NCBI GenBank assembly: GCA_964368275.1
Contig: CAYJAQ010000024.1
Span: 1 to 21,172, forward strand
Direction: 5' to 3'
Source: CAYJAQ01 sp964368275
Lineage (GTDB): Bacteria > Bacillota_I > Bacilli_A > ML615J-28 > CAG-313
Length of the DNA: 21,172 bases
The notes beneath the pieces are model-generated. The model did no database searches and was not told the DNA's origin. It worked only from the letters and a program-made list of their open reading frames with translations. A program made the translations under genes and the position numbers. Positions within the stretch are counted from its first letter, which is position 1. Each line of letters opens with the position of its first letter. Shown here one piece after another: positions 1 through 7,668 of the stretch.

Positions 1-4
1 AAGA

Positions 5-28
5 AAAAAAGCTCATGTGAGCTTTTTT
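5..28 (-). terminator. rpsT terminator
   Basis: A near-perfect palindrome (A-tract, GCTC, loop ATGT, GAGC, T-tract) lies 13 bases beyond the rpsT stop. Read on the minus strand it is a GC-core hairpin followed by a U run, the form of an intrinsic terminator. Its symmetry means it could also stop a transcript entering from the left. Confidence 0.8.
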
Positions 29-41
29 CTTTGCTAATTAA

Positions 42-305
42 TTATGCAAGAGCGCTTAAGGCTTTTGCTAAACGTGATTTTTGACGGCTAGCGTAATTCT
101 TATGGTGAATTCCCTTAGTTACAGCTTTGTCTATTTTTTTGCAAGCAAAATTATATGCTTCTTGTGCTTTCGCTTTATCACCGGCTGCTACAGCTGCTTC
201 AAATGCTTTTACTGCTGTTTTTAGGGATGATTGGAAAGAAGCGTTTAATAATCTCTTCTTGTTATTAGTGATATCACGTTTCTTTTGTTGTTTAATATTA
301 GCCAT
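42..305 (-). CDS. rpsT: 30S ribosomal protein S20
   Basis: Small-subunit protein that binds 16S rRNA and helps early 30S assembly. The 87-residue length is normal for the family. The N-terminus (MANIKQQKKRDITNNKKR) is the typical Lys/Arg-rich S20 helix, the middle is Ala-rich helical (AVKAFEAAVAAGDKAKA), and the C-terminal half has the conserved KGIHHKNYASRQKSRL stretch. The ATG at 305 has a GGAGGTG ribosome site just upstream. It is transcribed alone, divergently from gpr, the same arrangement as in Bacillus, from a strong promoter at 335-363 to the terminator at 5-28. Nothing unusual is seen. Confidence 0.97.
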   Translation of the reverse strand: MANIKQQKKRDITNNKKRLLNASFQSSLKTAVKAFEAAVAAGDKAKAQEAYNFACKKIDKAVTKGIHHKNYASRQKSRLAKALSALA

Positions 306-334
306 TTAGTTCACCTCCGAAGATTAACGCTAGT

Positions 335-363
335 ATTATATCATAACTCTTCTGAAAAAGCAA
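335..363 (-). promoter_or_regulatory. rpsT promoter (SigA type, extended -10)
   Basis: On the minus strand there is a -35 TTGCTT (358-363) and a -10 TATAAT (335-340) with a 17-base spacer. TGA directly before the -10 gives an extended -10. The core TGATATAATACT recurs at tRNA promoters in this window. Confidence 0.75.
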
Positions 364-392
364 ACAATAAAATATAAAATATTAAAAAAATT

Positions 393-399
393 CATAATA
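393..399 (+). promoter_or_regulatory. possible forespore-sigma -10 for gpr
   Basis: CATAATA at 393-399 fits the -10 of forespore sigma factors (SigG type, CATnnTA). That would suit gpr, a SigF/SigG-controlled gene in Bacillus. The matching -35 (about 371-376, AATATA) is weak, and the region is so AT-rich that a chance match is quite possible. No good SigA promoter is visible upstream of gpr. Confidence 0.3.
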
Positions 400-436
400 T
401 TGTAAAAAATGTTAAAAATAAACAGGAGGTGATATA

Positions 437-1507
437 TTGAAAAACAGCGAGAAAAATCCATTTATAAGTTTTAGAACTGATTTAGCATATGAGGCTTCCT
501 TAAGACATCAGAACAGTCAAGTTACTGGTATTTACTCTGGTGTATATGAAGGCAGAAATTTAAAAGTAATTAAAACGAAAGTTGAAGCTTCAGCAACTAA
601 TGCAATTAATAAAAAGTCTGGTAATTATTACACGATTGATTTATCAAAAGCTAACTTCCATGATACAGCTACTTGTCATAATATTGAACTCGTTTTAATG
701 GATGTTCTAGAAGAAGTAATTACTGATTTGGGTATGCAAGGTAAAAAATGCTTAGTCATTGGTTTAGGTAATGTTAGTGTTACTCCTGATAGTTTAGGTC
801 CCTATGTCCTTGATAATGTTGTGGTAACGAGACATTTATTTAAAACCGACTCAGTTAATGAAGGATATAGCGAAGTTAGTGGTTTTAGTCCCGGTGTTAT
901 GGGCAATACGGGTATTGAAACTTTTGATATTATAAAAAGTGTTGTCGATAAGATTGATGTCGATTATGTGATTGTTGTTGATGCACTTGCTGCTGCGTCA
1001 ATTGCTCGAGTTAATCGCACGATTCAAGTAACCGATACCGGTATTAGTCCCGGATCTGGTGTTGGTAATAGCCGAAAAGAAATATCGTATGCTACCCTTA
1101 AAAAACCGGTTATTGCTATTGGTGTACCAACCGTTGTTGATGCTGTTACAATTGTGAGTGATGCGATGGATTATATGACTAAATACTTAAACCAAAAGAT
1201 AACTAATTCATCACCACTTGCGAATAATTTAACACTTAAGAGTGTAGCTTTAGATTATGACAGTGTCAAAGAGCCAAGTAAAGATACCAAAGAGCAGTTA
1301 TTAGGGCAGATTGGTTTATTAAACAATGAAGAAAAGCGTGTTCTTATTGAAGAAGTATTATCACCTAATGGTTATAATATGATGGTAACACCAAAAGAAG
1401 TTGATGCTGATATTGAGGATTTAGCCAAAATAATAGCCACTTCAATTGATTTAGCATTACACCCTAGTATTAAGAAAAATTATCATAAAATGAATAATAT
1501 TTGTTAA
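437..1507 (+). CDS. gpr: spore germination protease GPR (family A25)
   Basis: Endoprotease that degrades small acid-soluble spore proteins when spores germinate; made in the forespore as an inactive zymogen. The 356 residues match the family length. The N-terminal pro-region carries RTDLAYE at residues 13-19, the conserved self-processing site. Further family stretches are LVIGLGNVSVTPDSLGP, GFSPGVMGNTGIET, VDALAAASIARVNRTIQ and DTGISPGSGVGNSR. The start is TTG at 437, chosen because AGGAGG (424-429) is 7 bases upstream and no nearby ATG fits. It is divergent from rpsT, as in Bacillus, but the spoIIP gene that commonly follows gpr there is absent; two small membrane-protein ORFs follow instead. 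Its presence argues for a spore-forming or recently spore-forming host. Confidence 0.95.
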   Translation: MKNSEKNPFISFRTDLAYEASLRHQNSQVTGIYSGVYEGRNLKVIKTKVEASATNAINKKSGNYYTIDLSKANFHDTATCHNIELVLMDVLEEVITDLGMQGKKCLVIGLGNVSVTPDSLGPYVLDNVVVTRHLFKTDSVNEGYSEVSGFSPGVMGNTGIETFDIIKSVVDKIDVDYVIVVDALAAASIARVNRTIQVTDTGISPGSGVGNSRKEISYATLKKPVIAIGVPTVVDAVTIVSDAMDYMTKYLNQKITNSSPLANNLTLKSVALDYDSVKEPSKDTKEQLLGQIGLLNNEEKRVLIEEVLSPNGYNMMVTPKEVDADIEDLAKIIATSIDLALHPSIKKNYHKMNNIC

Positions 1508-1524
1508 TCATACTATAATTAAAC

Positions 1525-1740
1525 ATGAAGACCAAAATAATTATTTTATCAATTATTCTTATTTTTACGATTATTAATAATATTTTAATAAGTTTTGATG
1601 ATTTAGTACTGCTTACTAGTGAATTTGCAGGCAGCATTTTAGTGAAAAGAATCAATCCTAAAGTTGCACCGTGTATTAATTATTTTTGGGTTTTATTTAA
1701 TTATTTATTCTTTTTTATCTTTTTTCGAAAAATCTTGTAG
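1525..1740 (+). CDS. small hydrophobic protein, unknown function
   Basis: A 71-residue ORF in the short gap between gpr and the next gene. It has two strongly hydrophobic stretches (about residues 4-23 and 53-68) around a short charged middle (FAGSILVKRINPKVAP), so a two-helix membrane protein is predicted. No family is recognised. There is no clear Shine-Dalgarno site; a TATAAT at 1514-1519 sits so close to the ATG that a transcript from it would be nearly leaderless. In favour of a real gene: it lies collinear between two genes, and its stop codon overlaps the ribosome site of the next one. Against: AT-rich sequence easily gives hydrophobic ORFs by chance. Confidence 0.4.
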   Translation: MKTKIIILSIILIFTIINNILISFDDLVLLTSEFAGSILVKRINPKVAPCINYFWVLFNYLFFFIFFRKIL

Positions 1741-1749
1741 GAGGAAGTA

Positions 1750-2031
1750 ATGAAATCACGTTCAAAAGTAGGCGGTCTTATTTTTATTATTCTAGCAATC
1801 TTTATTTTAGGTCTGGTAATCGGTGGTCAGCCAACCATTGGTTCTAGCAATTATTTCGAAACAACAAAACAAGAATTTGAAAATGACATAGTTAATCCGG
1901 AAAATGCATATAATCCCCAAGGAGTAATGCCCAAAGGTAATATTACAACTGATGTAGCCTTAAAAATTGATGATGGTCTTTCTACTGTTATTAGTAAAAT
2001 ATTAGAAAAATTGGCAAGTCTTTTTGCTTAA
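1750..2031 (+). CDS. single-pass membrane protein downstream of gpr
   Basis: A 93-residue protein with a basic N-terminus (MKSRSK), one membrane helix at about residues 9-26 ending GLVIGGQ, a polar middle and a C-terminal amphipathic helix (about 73-92). The start is secure: GGAGG lies just upstream of the ATG. The layout (one helix ending in a Gly-rich turn plus Gln, then a helical C-terminus) recalls, from memory, the DUF3679/YqxA proteins encoded downstream of gpr-spoIIP in Bacillus. Given its place after gpr this is a reasonable guess, but I see no diagnostic motif. Probably anchored in the membrane with the C-terminus outside. It ends at the terminator at 2033-2056. Confidence 0.75.
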   Translation: MKSRSKVGGLIFIILAIFILGLVIGGQPTIGSSNYFETTKQEFENDIVNPENAYNPQGVMPKGNITTDVALKIDDGLSTVISKILEKLASLFA

Positions 2032-2032
2032 A

Positions 2033-2056
2033 AAAAGTTCCCTAGTGGGAACTTTT
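2033..2056. terminator. bidirectional terminator between convergent genes
   Basis: AAAAGTTCCC, loop TAGT, GGGAACTTTT: a perfect 10-bp stem with A and T tracts on both sides. It separates the gpr-side genes from the convergent lipoprotein gene and can serve both. Confidence 0.85.
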
Positions 2057-2431
2057 CTATTCTTTAAATTTGTTCACAACCGATAGCTGATTACTCCAAA
2101 TAACTAATTTACCATTAATAATTGTATAACCGGCAACTGAGCTATAACTCTCATAGAAAACTTTGGCATCAGCTTTGGTAGCACATTGATAAACAGTGCA
2201 TTGCTTATTGCCACTAGTTGCATTAAGCATTCTTTGAATATTAACGTTAATCCCTCTTTCACTTAAGTCAGAATTTGCTGTTTTAACCTCAGTCTGGGTA
2301 GCATAAACAGTAGTATAGTTGTCAATAATTAATGCTTTATTAATGCTATCAATTGTTACAGAGCTACAGCCTGTTAAAATTAGTAGTAAGCAAGGCAGCA
2401 TTAGCAGCCATAAAGATTGTTTATATTTCAT
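2057..2431 (-). CDS. small secreted lipoprotein, unknown function
   Basis: A 124-residue protein with a classic lipoprotein signal: basic start (MKYK), a hydrophobic run of Leu/Met residues, and the lipobox LTGC ending at Cys22, which would be lipidated after signal peptidase II cleavage. The mature part of about 100 residues has two internal Cys (in KQCTVYQCAT) that could form a disulfide, and no domain I recognise. The ATG at 2431 has a GGAGG site at good spacing, and a promoter with a 17-base spacer lies upstream (2487-2515). It is a single-gene unit, divergent from pgsA and ending at the shared terminator. The C-terminal pattern (YESYSSVAGYTIINGKLVIWSN) hints at a small alpha/beta fold but does not identify a family. 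Confidence 0.85.
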   Translation of the reverse strand: MKYKQSLWLLMLPCLLLILTGCSSVTIDSINKALIIDNYTTVYATQTEVKTANSDLSERGINVNIQRMLNATSGNKQCTVYQCATKADAKVFYESYSSVAGYTIINGKLVIWSNQLSVVNKFKE

Positions 2432-2486
2432 TGCTTTCCTCCATTATTGTGTAATAAAATCTTAGTCTTTTTCATCACTTATTACT

Positions 2487-2515
2487 ATTATATAGCATTC
2501 CCCCAAAAATAGCAA
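2487..2515 (-). promoter_or_regulatory. promoter of the small lipoprotein gene
   Basis: On the minus strand there is a -35 TTGCTA (2510-2515) and a -10 TATAAT (2487-2492), separated by 17 bases, upstream of the lipoprotein start at 2431. Confidence 0.6.
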
Positions 2516-2574
2516 AAAAGTAGTTAAATAATCTTTTTTCGCAATATAATTTACTAGATTTATTTTTATGTTTA

Positions 2575-2583
2575 TGCTATAAT
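2575..2583 (+). promoter_or_regulatory. pgsA promoter, extended -10
   Basis: TGCTATAAT at 2575-2583 is an extended -10 lying 20 bases before the pgsA start. No good -35 is visible at 17 bases upstream (TAGATT). It probably drives pgsA and recA together. Confidence 0.55.
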
Positions 2584-2603
2584 ACCAATAGTGAGGAAGA
2601 ACT

Positions 2604-3182
2604 ATGAATTTACCAAATAAAATTACCTTATTTCGTATTTTGCTTATCCCTGTTATCATTGTGATTGGTGAAATATCAGCATTACAACAACAATCGTTTA
2701 TTTTTGAGGGGTTAACACTTGGCAACTTTATTTTATTAATCTTATTTATAATTTGTGTTTTAAGCGATTTTTTAGATGGATATCTTGCTAGAAAGTATAA
2801 CTTAATAACGGACTTCGGTAAGTTTGCTGATCCATTGGCTGATAAGATGGTTGTTCTTGCTTTAATGATTATCTTGCTAGAACAAGGCATGGCATTAAAT
2901 GGTTGGATGGTTACAGTCATATTAGCGCGGGAATTCATTGTAACGGGATTTCGTGTTATCGCAGCTTCCAAGAATATTGTCATCGCAGCAGGATGGCTTG
3001 GCAAGATTAAAACAAACCTTCAGTTTTTGATGGTAATAATGTTATTAATAACTGGACTAATGCAAAATAATGTAATTGCGATTATTAATTTAGTGATTAT
3101 TTATGCAACAGTCTTTATGACAATTTTAAGTGGCATTACATATATAGTGAAAAACAAACAAGTAATTTTAGAAAGTAAGTAA
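2604..3182 (+). CDS. pgsA: CDP-diacylglycerol-glycerol-3-phosphate 3-phosphatidyltransferase
   Basis: Integral membrane enzyme that joins CDP-diacylglycerol and glycerol-3-phosphate to make phosphatidylglycerol phosphate, the first committed step to phosphatidylglycerol. At 192 residues it has the usual length. The CDP-alcohol phosphatidyltransferase signature is complete: Asp55, D58-G59, A62-R63, G72, D76 and D80, the metal- and CDP-binding residues. The N-terminal MNLPNKITLFRI is also typical. Several hydrophobic segments surround the motif. The ATG follows a GAGGAAG ribosome site. The stop codon overlaps the ribosome site of recA (gap of 10 bases), so the two are very likely co-transcribed. 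In Bacillus, pgsA and recA are also neighbours with cinA between; cinA is missing here. Confidence 0.95.
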   Translation: MNLPNKITLFRILLIPVIIVIGEISALQQQSFIFEGLTLGNFILLILFIICVLSDFLDGYLARKYNLITDFGKFADPLADKMVVLALMIILLEQGMALNGWMVTVILAREFIVTGFRVIAASKNIVIAAGWLGKIKTNLQFLMVIMLLITGLMQNNVIAIINLVIIYATVFMTILSGITYIVKNKQVILESK

Positions 3183-3192
3183 GGAGAATAAA

Positions 3193-4179
3193 ATGAGCGA
3201 AGATCGTGAAAAAGCATTAGCCGACGCCTTTAAGGCCATTGAAAAGCAATATGGTAAAGGCGCTGTAATGAAATTAGGAGAAAAGGCAATTGAGAAGTTA
3301 GAAGTAATTCCCACAGGTTCAATTGCTTTAGATACTGCCCTTGGGGTAGGTGGTTATCCAAAAGGAAGAATTATTGAAATATATGGCCCTGAAAGCAGTG
3401 GTAAAACAACTTTCGCTTTACATGCGATTGCTGAGGCCCAAAAACAAGGAGGCTATGCTGCTTTTATTGATGCCGAGCATGCTCTTGATCCGGTATATGC
3501 CAAAGCCCTTGGCGTTGACACTGATAATTTGATTTTATCACAACCAGATAATGGTGAACAAGCTTTAGAAATTGTGGAAGCATTAGTGCGTAGTGGTGTT
3601 GTTGACATTGTTGTTGTCGATAGCGTAGCTGCTTTAGTTCCACAAGCGGAAATTGAAGGTGATATGGGAAGTTCTCATATTGGTTTACAAGCTCGTTTGA
3701 TGAGCCAAGCAATGCGAAAATTAGCAGGTATAATCAATAAAACCAAAACTGTCGCTATTTTTATTAACCAAATAAGAGAAAAAGTTGGTGTCATGTTTGG
3801 TAGCCCTGAAACTACATCAGGTGGTAGAGCCTTAAAGTTCTACGCAACAATTCGTCTTGATATTAGAAGAGTAGATCAAATTAAACAAGGAACTGAGGCA
3901 ATTGGTAACTTAACACGAATTAGAGTTGTTAAAAATAAAGTTGCTCCACCATTTAAAACTGCGGAAATTGATTTAATCTATGGTAAAGGTATATCATATG
4001 AAGGTGAGTTATTAGATATAGCTACTAATATGGATATTATTATCAAGAGTGGTTCATGGTTTGCCTATAATGGTGAACGCTTAGGTCAAGGCCGTGAAAA
4101 TGTAAAAGAAATTCTTGCTAAAAATGAGGCACTTGCTAAAGAAGTAGAAGCAAAGATTCGTGCAAAATTAGCAGAGTAA
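3193..4179 (+). CDS. recA: recombinase RecA
   Basis: DNA-dependent ATPase that coats single-stranded DNA, carries out strand exchange in recombinational repair and promotes LexA self-cleavage. Its 328 residues make it slightly short because the C-terminal acidic tail is nearly absent (it ends ...KIRAKLAE). Walker A is GPESSGKT at residues 65-72, and the Walker B strand is VVDSVAAL. The family stretches FINQIREKVGVMFGSPETTSGG and GISYEGELLD are present. The ATG at 3193 follows AAGGAG. No SOS box was recognised ahead of it, as expected if it is transcribed from the pgsA promoter. It ends at a strong palindromic terminator. Confidence 0.98.
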   Translation: MSEDREKALADAFKAIEKQYGKGAVMKLGEKAIEKLEVIPTGSIALDTALGVGGYPKGRIIEIYGPESSGKTTFALHAIAEAQKQGGYAAFIDAEHALDPVYAKALGVDTDNLILSQPDNGEQALEIVEALVRSGVVDIVVVDSVAALVPQAEIEGDMGSSHIGLQARLMSQAMRKLAGIINKTKTVAIFINQIREKVGVMFGSPETTSGGRALKFYATIRLDIRRVDQIKQGTEAIGNLTRIRVVKNKVAPPFKTAEIDLIYGKGISYEGELLDIATNMDIIIKSGSWFAYNGERLGQGRENVKEILAKNEALAKEVEAKIRAKLAE

Positions 4180-4202
4180 AAAATACCCCTAGGGGTATTT
4201 TT
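4179..4202. terminator. bidirectional terminator between recA and pepF
   Basis: A perfect 24-base palindrome with A-tract, ATACCCC, GGGGTAT and T-tract lies immediately after the recA stop and 8 bases from the end of the convergent oligopeptidase gene. It can terminate both transcripts. Confidence 0.85.
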
Positions 4203-4210
4203 AATTTGCA

Positions 4211-5905
4211 TTATTTCAAAATGGACTTATCAAAACTTTCAAGCCATTTATCAAGCTTTTCGGCAGTACGTTTAATCGTGCCATCCACAAAAGGATTATC
4301 TAGATTAGCTGCTTTTATTAAGTTTAGGAAAGACATACTACCTCCTAAACAACATAAATGATAATAGTCTTGCCAAGCTTTCTCGTGATTCTCCTGATTT
4401 TTTATAAAGAATTGGTGTGCACACACTTGTGCTAGGGTGTAATCAATATAATAGAAAGGTGTTTGGAAGATATGCGATTGACGATACCAAATAGTACCTT
4501 TATTCAAAAATTCATTTTCAAATACCTTGTATGGGGTATATTTTTGTTCAATATCGTGCCAAGTTGCTTTTCTTTCATCTTTTGACATTTCGGGATGTTC
4601 ATACATTTGATGTTGAAATTCATCGACACTTACACCATAAGGAATAAATCTAATTGAATCTTCTAAATGGAAGAAGCGATAGCGTTCGGCATCATTGCCA
4701 AAGAAAAGTTCCATCCACGGCCAAGCGAAGAACTCCATACTCATTGAGTGTATTTCGCAAGCTTCCAAAGTTGGCCAAACATATTCAGGTAGCATTGCTC
4801 CACGACTGGAGAAAACTTGAAAGGCATGACCAGCCTCATGAGTTAATACGTCGACATCACCACTCGTACCATTGAAGTTAGCAAAGATAAAAGGTGATTC
4901 ATAGTCGGGAATAATTGTGCAATAACCACCACCTTGTTTACCAGGCTTTGCATCTAAATCAAACAATTCATGTTCACACATAAAGTCAAAGAAAACACCT
5001 GTTTCTTTACTCATTTCATGATACATTTTATTAGCATTTGCTACTTTCTCAGCAGTAGTTCCGGCAGGTTTGGGGTTACCACTTAGGCAGTTTATTGCTA
5101 GGTCATAGCTTTTCATTTCGCTAATCCCTAAGCGCTTGCCTTGGTTTTCAACATATTTTTTTACAATAGGTAATAAATCATTGTAGACTTGTTTACGGTA
5201 ATTTTTAACCATTTCAGCATTGTAGTCAGTACGTCCAAGACGCGCATAGCCGAGTTCAACATAATTCTTAAAACCAAGCTTTTGGGCCATTGCTGTTCTA
5301 ACATGGACTAATTTGTCATAAATATCATCAAAGTTTGCCTCGTTTTCTTCATAAAAATTAGCAGCTGCATTTTCTGCTGCTTTTCTAACAGTGCGATCTT
5401 TAGATTGAGCATAGGGTGATAATTGTGATAGTGTCAATGTTTTTCCATCAAAAGGAATTTGAGCACTAGCTAATAATTTATTGTATTCAGTGACTAGTTT
5501 ATTCTCTTCTTGTAAATCACTGATAATCTCCGGCTTAAAAGTTTTAAGTGATGTGGCAATTAAATTAAAAATATGGTCACCATATTTTGCTTTTAATCCA
5601 TCTTGATAATGGCTGTTAAAGATAGCTAGATTAAACTCTTGATCATATTCAGCAAGAATAGGGGAGTTTTCATCAAAAAAGTTTTGTTCTTTTTCGTAGA
5701 ATTCATCTTTTGTATTAATGCTATTACGAATTAAACAAAGAGAATTCATTGTTGAAAAGTTCATACGTATTTTATTTAGCTTTTCAATAATAGCAACTTG
5801 TTCAGTAGCTGATGTTGCTTGTTGCATTTCAGTAATAGCCTTTTTATAGTCATTAATTACTTCATCAATATTCGGTCTTTCATACTTATAATCTTTAAAT
5901 TTCAT
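4211..5905 (-). CDS. M3-family oligoendopeptidase (PepF type)
   Basis: Cytoplasmic zinc metallopeptidase that cuts short peptides, recycling imported or intracellular peptides. The 564 residues fit the oligoendopeptidase F subgroup. The zinc site is clear: His356-Glu357-x-x-His360 in LTHEAGHAFQ, with the likely third ligand Glu384 in EACEIHSMSMEFF. The first 200 residues are a helical lid region, and the C-terminal part has the typical YTPYKVFENEFLNKG and FYYIDYTLAQVCAHQF stretches. There is no signal peptide. The ATG at 5905 follows GAGGTG. It is a single gene, convergent with recA and divergent from the DUF1538 operon, sharing a 137-base intergenic region that contains inverted repeats. Confidence 0.93.
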   Translation of the reverse strand: MKFKDYKYERPNIDEVINDYKKAITEMQQATSATEQVAIIEKLNKIRMNFSTMNSLCLIRNSINTKDEFYEKEQNFFDENSPILAEYDQEFNLAIFNSHYQDGLKAKYGDHIFNLIATSLKTFKPEIISDLQEENKLVTEYNKLLASAQIPFDGKTLTLSQLSPYAQSKDRTVRKAAENAAANFYEENEANFDDIYDKLVHVRTAMAQKLGFKNYVELGYARLGRTDYNAEMVKNYRKQVYNDLLPIVKKYVENQGKRLGISEMKSYDLAINCLSGNPKPAGTTAEKVANANKMYHEMSKETGVFFDFMCEHELFDLDAKPGKQGGGYCTIIPDYESPFIFANFNGTSGDVDVLTHEAGHAFQVFSSRGAMLPEYVWPTLEACEIHSMSMEFFAWPWMELFFGNDAERYRFFHLEDSIRFIPYGVSVDEFQHQMYEHPEMSKDERKATWHDIEQKYTPYKVFENEFLNKGTIWYRQSHIFQTPFYYIDYTLAQVCAHQFFIKNQENHEKAWQDYYHLCCLGGSMSFLNLIKAANLDNPFVDGTIKRTAEKLDKWLESFDKSILK

Positions 5906-5925
5906 CTTTTCACCTCACTAAATAT

Positions 5926-5931
5926 ATTATA
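5926..5931 (-). promoter_or_regulatory. candidate -10 for the oligopeptidase gene
   Basis: Read on the minus strand, TATAAT lies 21 bases before the oligopeptidase start, preceded by GTG. No convincing -35 is seen at the usual distance, so the call rests on the hexamer and its position. Confidence 0.4.
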
Positions 5932-5949
5932 CACTAATAATAAAAAAAT

Positions 5950-6003
5950 AGTGAAAAAACATGAAAATATTTTCACTACTATATGTTTGGACATATTTTC
6001 ACT
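5950..6003. repeat. inverted and direct repeats in a divergent promoter region (possible operator)
   Basis: AGTGAAAA (5950-5957) pairs with TTTTCACT (5970-5977). The unit ATATTTTCACT occurs twice as a direct repeat, at 5967-5977 and 5993-6003. The second copy overlaps the last base of the -35 and fills part of the spacer of the downstream promoter. This placement suggests binding sites for a regulator acting on the DUF1538 operon, perhaps also on the divergent peptidase gene. No regulator gene is nearby to assign. Confidence 0.4.
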
Positions 6004-6016
6004 TTTTTTGTATAAT
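5988..6016 (+). promoter_or_regulatory. promoter of the DUF1538-PII-ABC operon
   Basis: -35 TGGACA (5988-5993) and -10 TATAAT (6011-6016) with a 17-base spacer, 26 bases before the DUF1538 start. It lies within the repeat region at 5950-6003. Confidence 0.65.
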
Positions 6017-6042
6017 AAGAATAGAAAAGAGGAAATAAAAAA

Positions 6043-7668
6043 ATGATAAAAGCGATTTGGTCCAAAATAAAAGAATCATCATTGTCGGTAATACCAATTA
6101 CGATTATTGTTATTCTTCTAAATTTTATTGTTCCACTACCTGCTAGTACGATGGTCGACTTTTTAGTCGGTGCTGTTTCGCTAATTCTAGGTATGGCATT
6201 ATTTACGCTAGGCGCTGATTCATCGATGATTTTGATGGGTGATAAAATCGGCGAACATATGATGAAACGCAAGAAAGTTTGGTTGCTAGTAGTATTAGGT
6301 ATTTTTATTGGTATTATAATTACTATTGCTGAACCCGACTTAACAGTACTTGCTGAACAGTTTACGACAATACCCAAGTATGCACTGATACTAACAGTTG
6401 CTGTTGGCTTTGGCTTGTTTTTAGCAGTTGCATTGCTAAGAATTGTTTTCCAGATTAATCTGTCACTTCTATTAGTAATTAGTTATGGAGTAGCCTTTCT
6501 ATTGGCCTTTTTGGTTAATCCTGATTTTGTACCAGTAGCATTTGATTCTGGTGGTGTCACAACAGGGCCTATCACTGTACCTTTTATATTATCATTAGGT
6601 ATGGGTGTTGCAGCTGCTCGTGGCGATCAGGCATCAAAAGATGATAGCTTTGGTTTAGTTGCGTTATGTTCAATTGGTCCAATTATTTCCGTATTAATTT
6701 TAGGCTTAATATTCCCTTCCAATGTCCAAGATGTCGCTACAAATAATACAATTTGGACATATTTTAAAGAAGTTGCAATTGCGCTACTGCCTATTATTGC
6801 TTTCTTTGTTGTTTATCAGTTACTATTTTTAAAGATAAGTAAGAAAAGGTTTTTAAAAGTAATTATTGGTTTAGTATTTACATATCTTGGTTTAGTATTA
6901 TTCTTAGCTGGTGCTAATTTAGGTTTCTCACCAGTTGCTAAGCATTTAGGCATGGCGCTAGCTGATAAATCATATAATTGGATTTTACTACCAATTGGCT
7001 TAATCATTGGTTTCTTTACCGTAATGGCGGAGCCTGCAGTTCATGTTTTAAATCATCAAGTTGAAGAAATAACTAGTGGTGCTATTAGCCGAAAAGTCAT
7101 GTTATTTAGTATGTCAATTGGGGTTGCCATTGCTTTATTCTTATCAATGATGCGCATTCTATTTGATATTTCAATTTGGTGGGTTATTATACCAGGGTAT
7201 GCAATTGCGATTATTTTAACGTTTATTGTGCCTAAAATTTTCACAGCGATTGCCTTTGACTCAGGTGGTGTTGCATCAGGCCCATTAACAGCTGCCTTTA
7301 TTTTGCCACTAGCCATGGGAGCCTGTGAACAAATTTCGCCTGATAAAATATTAAACAATGCTTTTGGGGTAGTTGCATGTGTTGCTATGACACCGCTTAT
7401 TGTCATTCAGATTGTTGGCATTATTTATCAAGTTAAGATTAAACGTTACAATGAACGCAATATCGTTTCTGAAGCATTGCTTGATATTGATGAAGTTATT
7501 ACTTTCAAAGAAACACCTGATATGGCCTATGTTTTGATGGAAAATATTCGAAAACGTTTATACGAAGCTTCTCATACAATGGGAAATAATGAAGATGACA
7601 ATAGCGATGATGAAAATGCCATAAGTGATAATAACGAAAATAATCAAGGAGGTACCACAAATGAATAA
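6043..7668 (+). CDS. duplicated DUF1538 membrane protein, putative transporter
   Basis: A 541-residue, very hydrophobic protein with about a dozen membrane segments, made of two homologous halves. Each half has the same signature: AFDSGGVTTGPITVPF around Asp168 and AFDSGGVASGPLTAAF around Asp406, followed by IL-x-L-x-MG. I recognise this as the DUF1538 pattern; the substrate is not known to me. An internally duplicated fold with one acidic/Gly-rich motif per half is typical of secondary transporters and channels, so transport is a reasonable inference. After the last helix (about residue 460) comes a soluble tail that ends in an acidic, Asn/Asp-rich stretch (about 512-541). The ATG follows an AGAGGAA site. 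It overlaps the next gene (PII-like) by 8 bases, strong evidence that the two products work together. Confidence 0.88.
   Translation: MIKAIWSKIKESSLSVIPITIIVILLNFIVPLPASTMVDFLVGAVSLILGMALFTLGADSSMILMGDKIGEHMMKRKKVWLLVVLGIFIGIIITIAEPDLTVLAEQFTTIPKYALILTVAVGFGLFLAVALLRIVFQINLSLLLVISYGVAFLLAFLVNPDFVPVAFDSGGVTTGPITVPFILSLGMGVAAARGDQASKDDSFGLVALCSIGPIISVLILGLIFPSNVQDVATNNTIWTYFKEVAIALLPIIAFFVVYQLLFLKISKKRFLKVIIGLVFTYLGLVLFLAGANLGFSPVAKHLGMALADKSYNWILLPIGLIIGFFTVMAEPAVHVLNHQVEEITSGAISRKVMLFSMSIGVAIALFLSMMRILFDISIWWVIIPGYAIAIILTFIVPKIFTAIAFDSGGVASGPLTAAFILPLAMGACEQISPDKILNNAFGVVACVAMTPLIVIQIVGIIYQVKIKRYNERNIVSEALLDIDEVITFKETPDMAYVLMENIRKRLYEASHTMGNNEDDNSDDENAISDNNENNQGGTTNE

Noticed and set aside
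2462..3004. Minus-strand 180-residue ORF across pgsA
   Set aside because: It is antisense to the well-supported pgsA gene, with a composition typical of a shadow frame and no recognisable family.
7625..7660. GTG start giving the first PII protein 12 extra residues
   Set aside because: It lies inside the DUF1538 gene without its own ribosome site; AGGAGG directly precedes the ATG at 7661, and PII proteins begin near that point.
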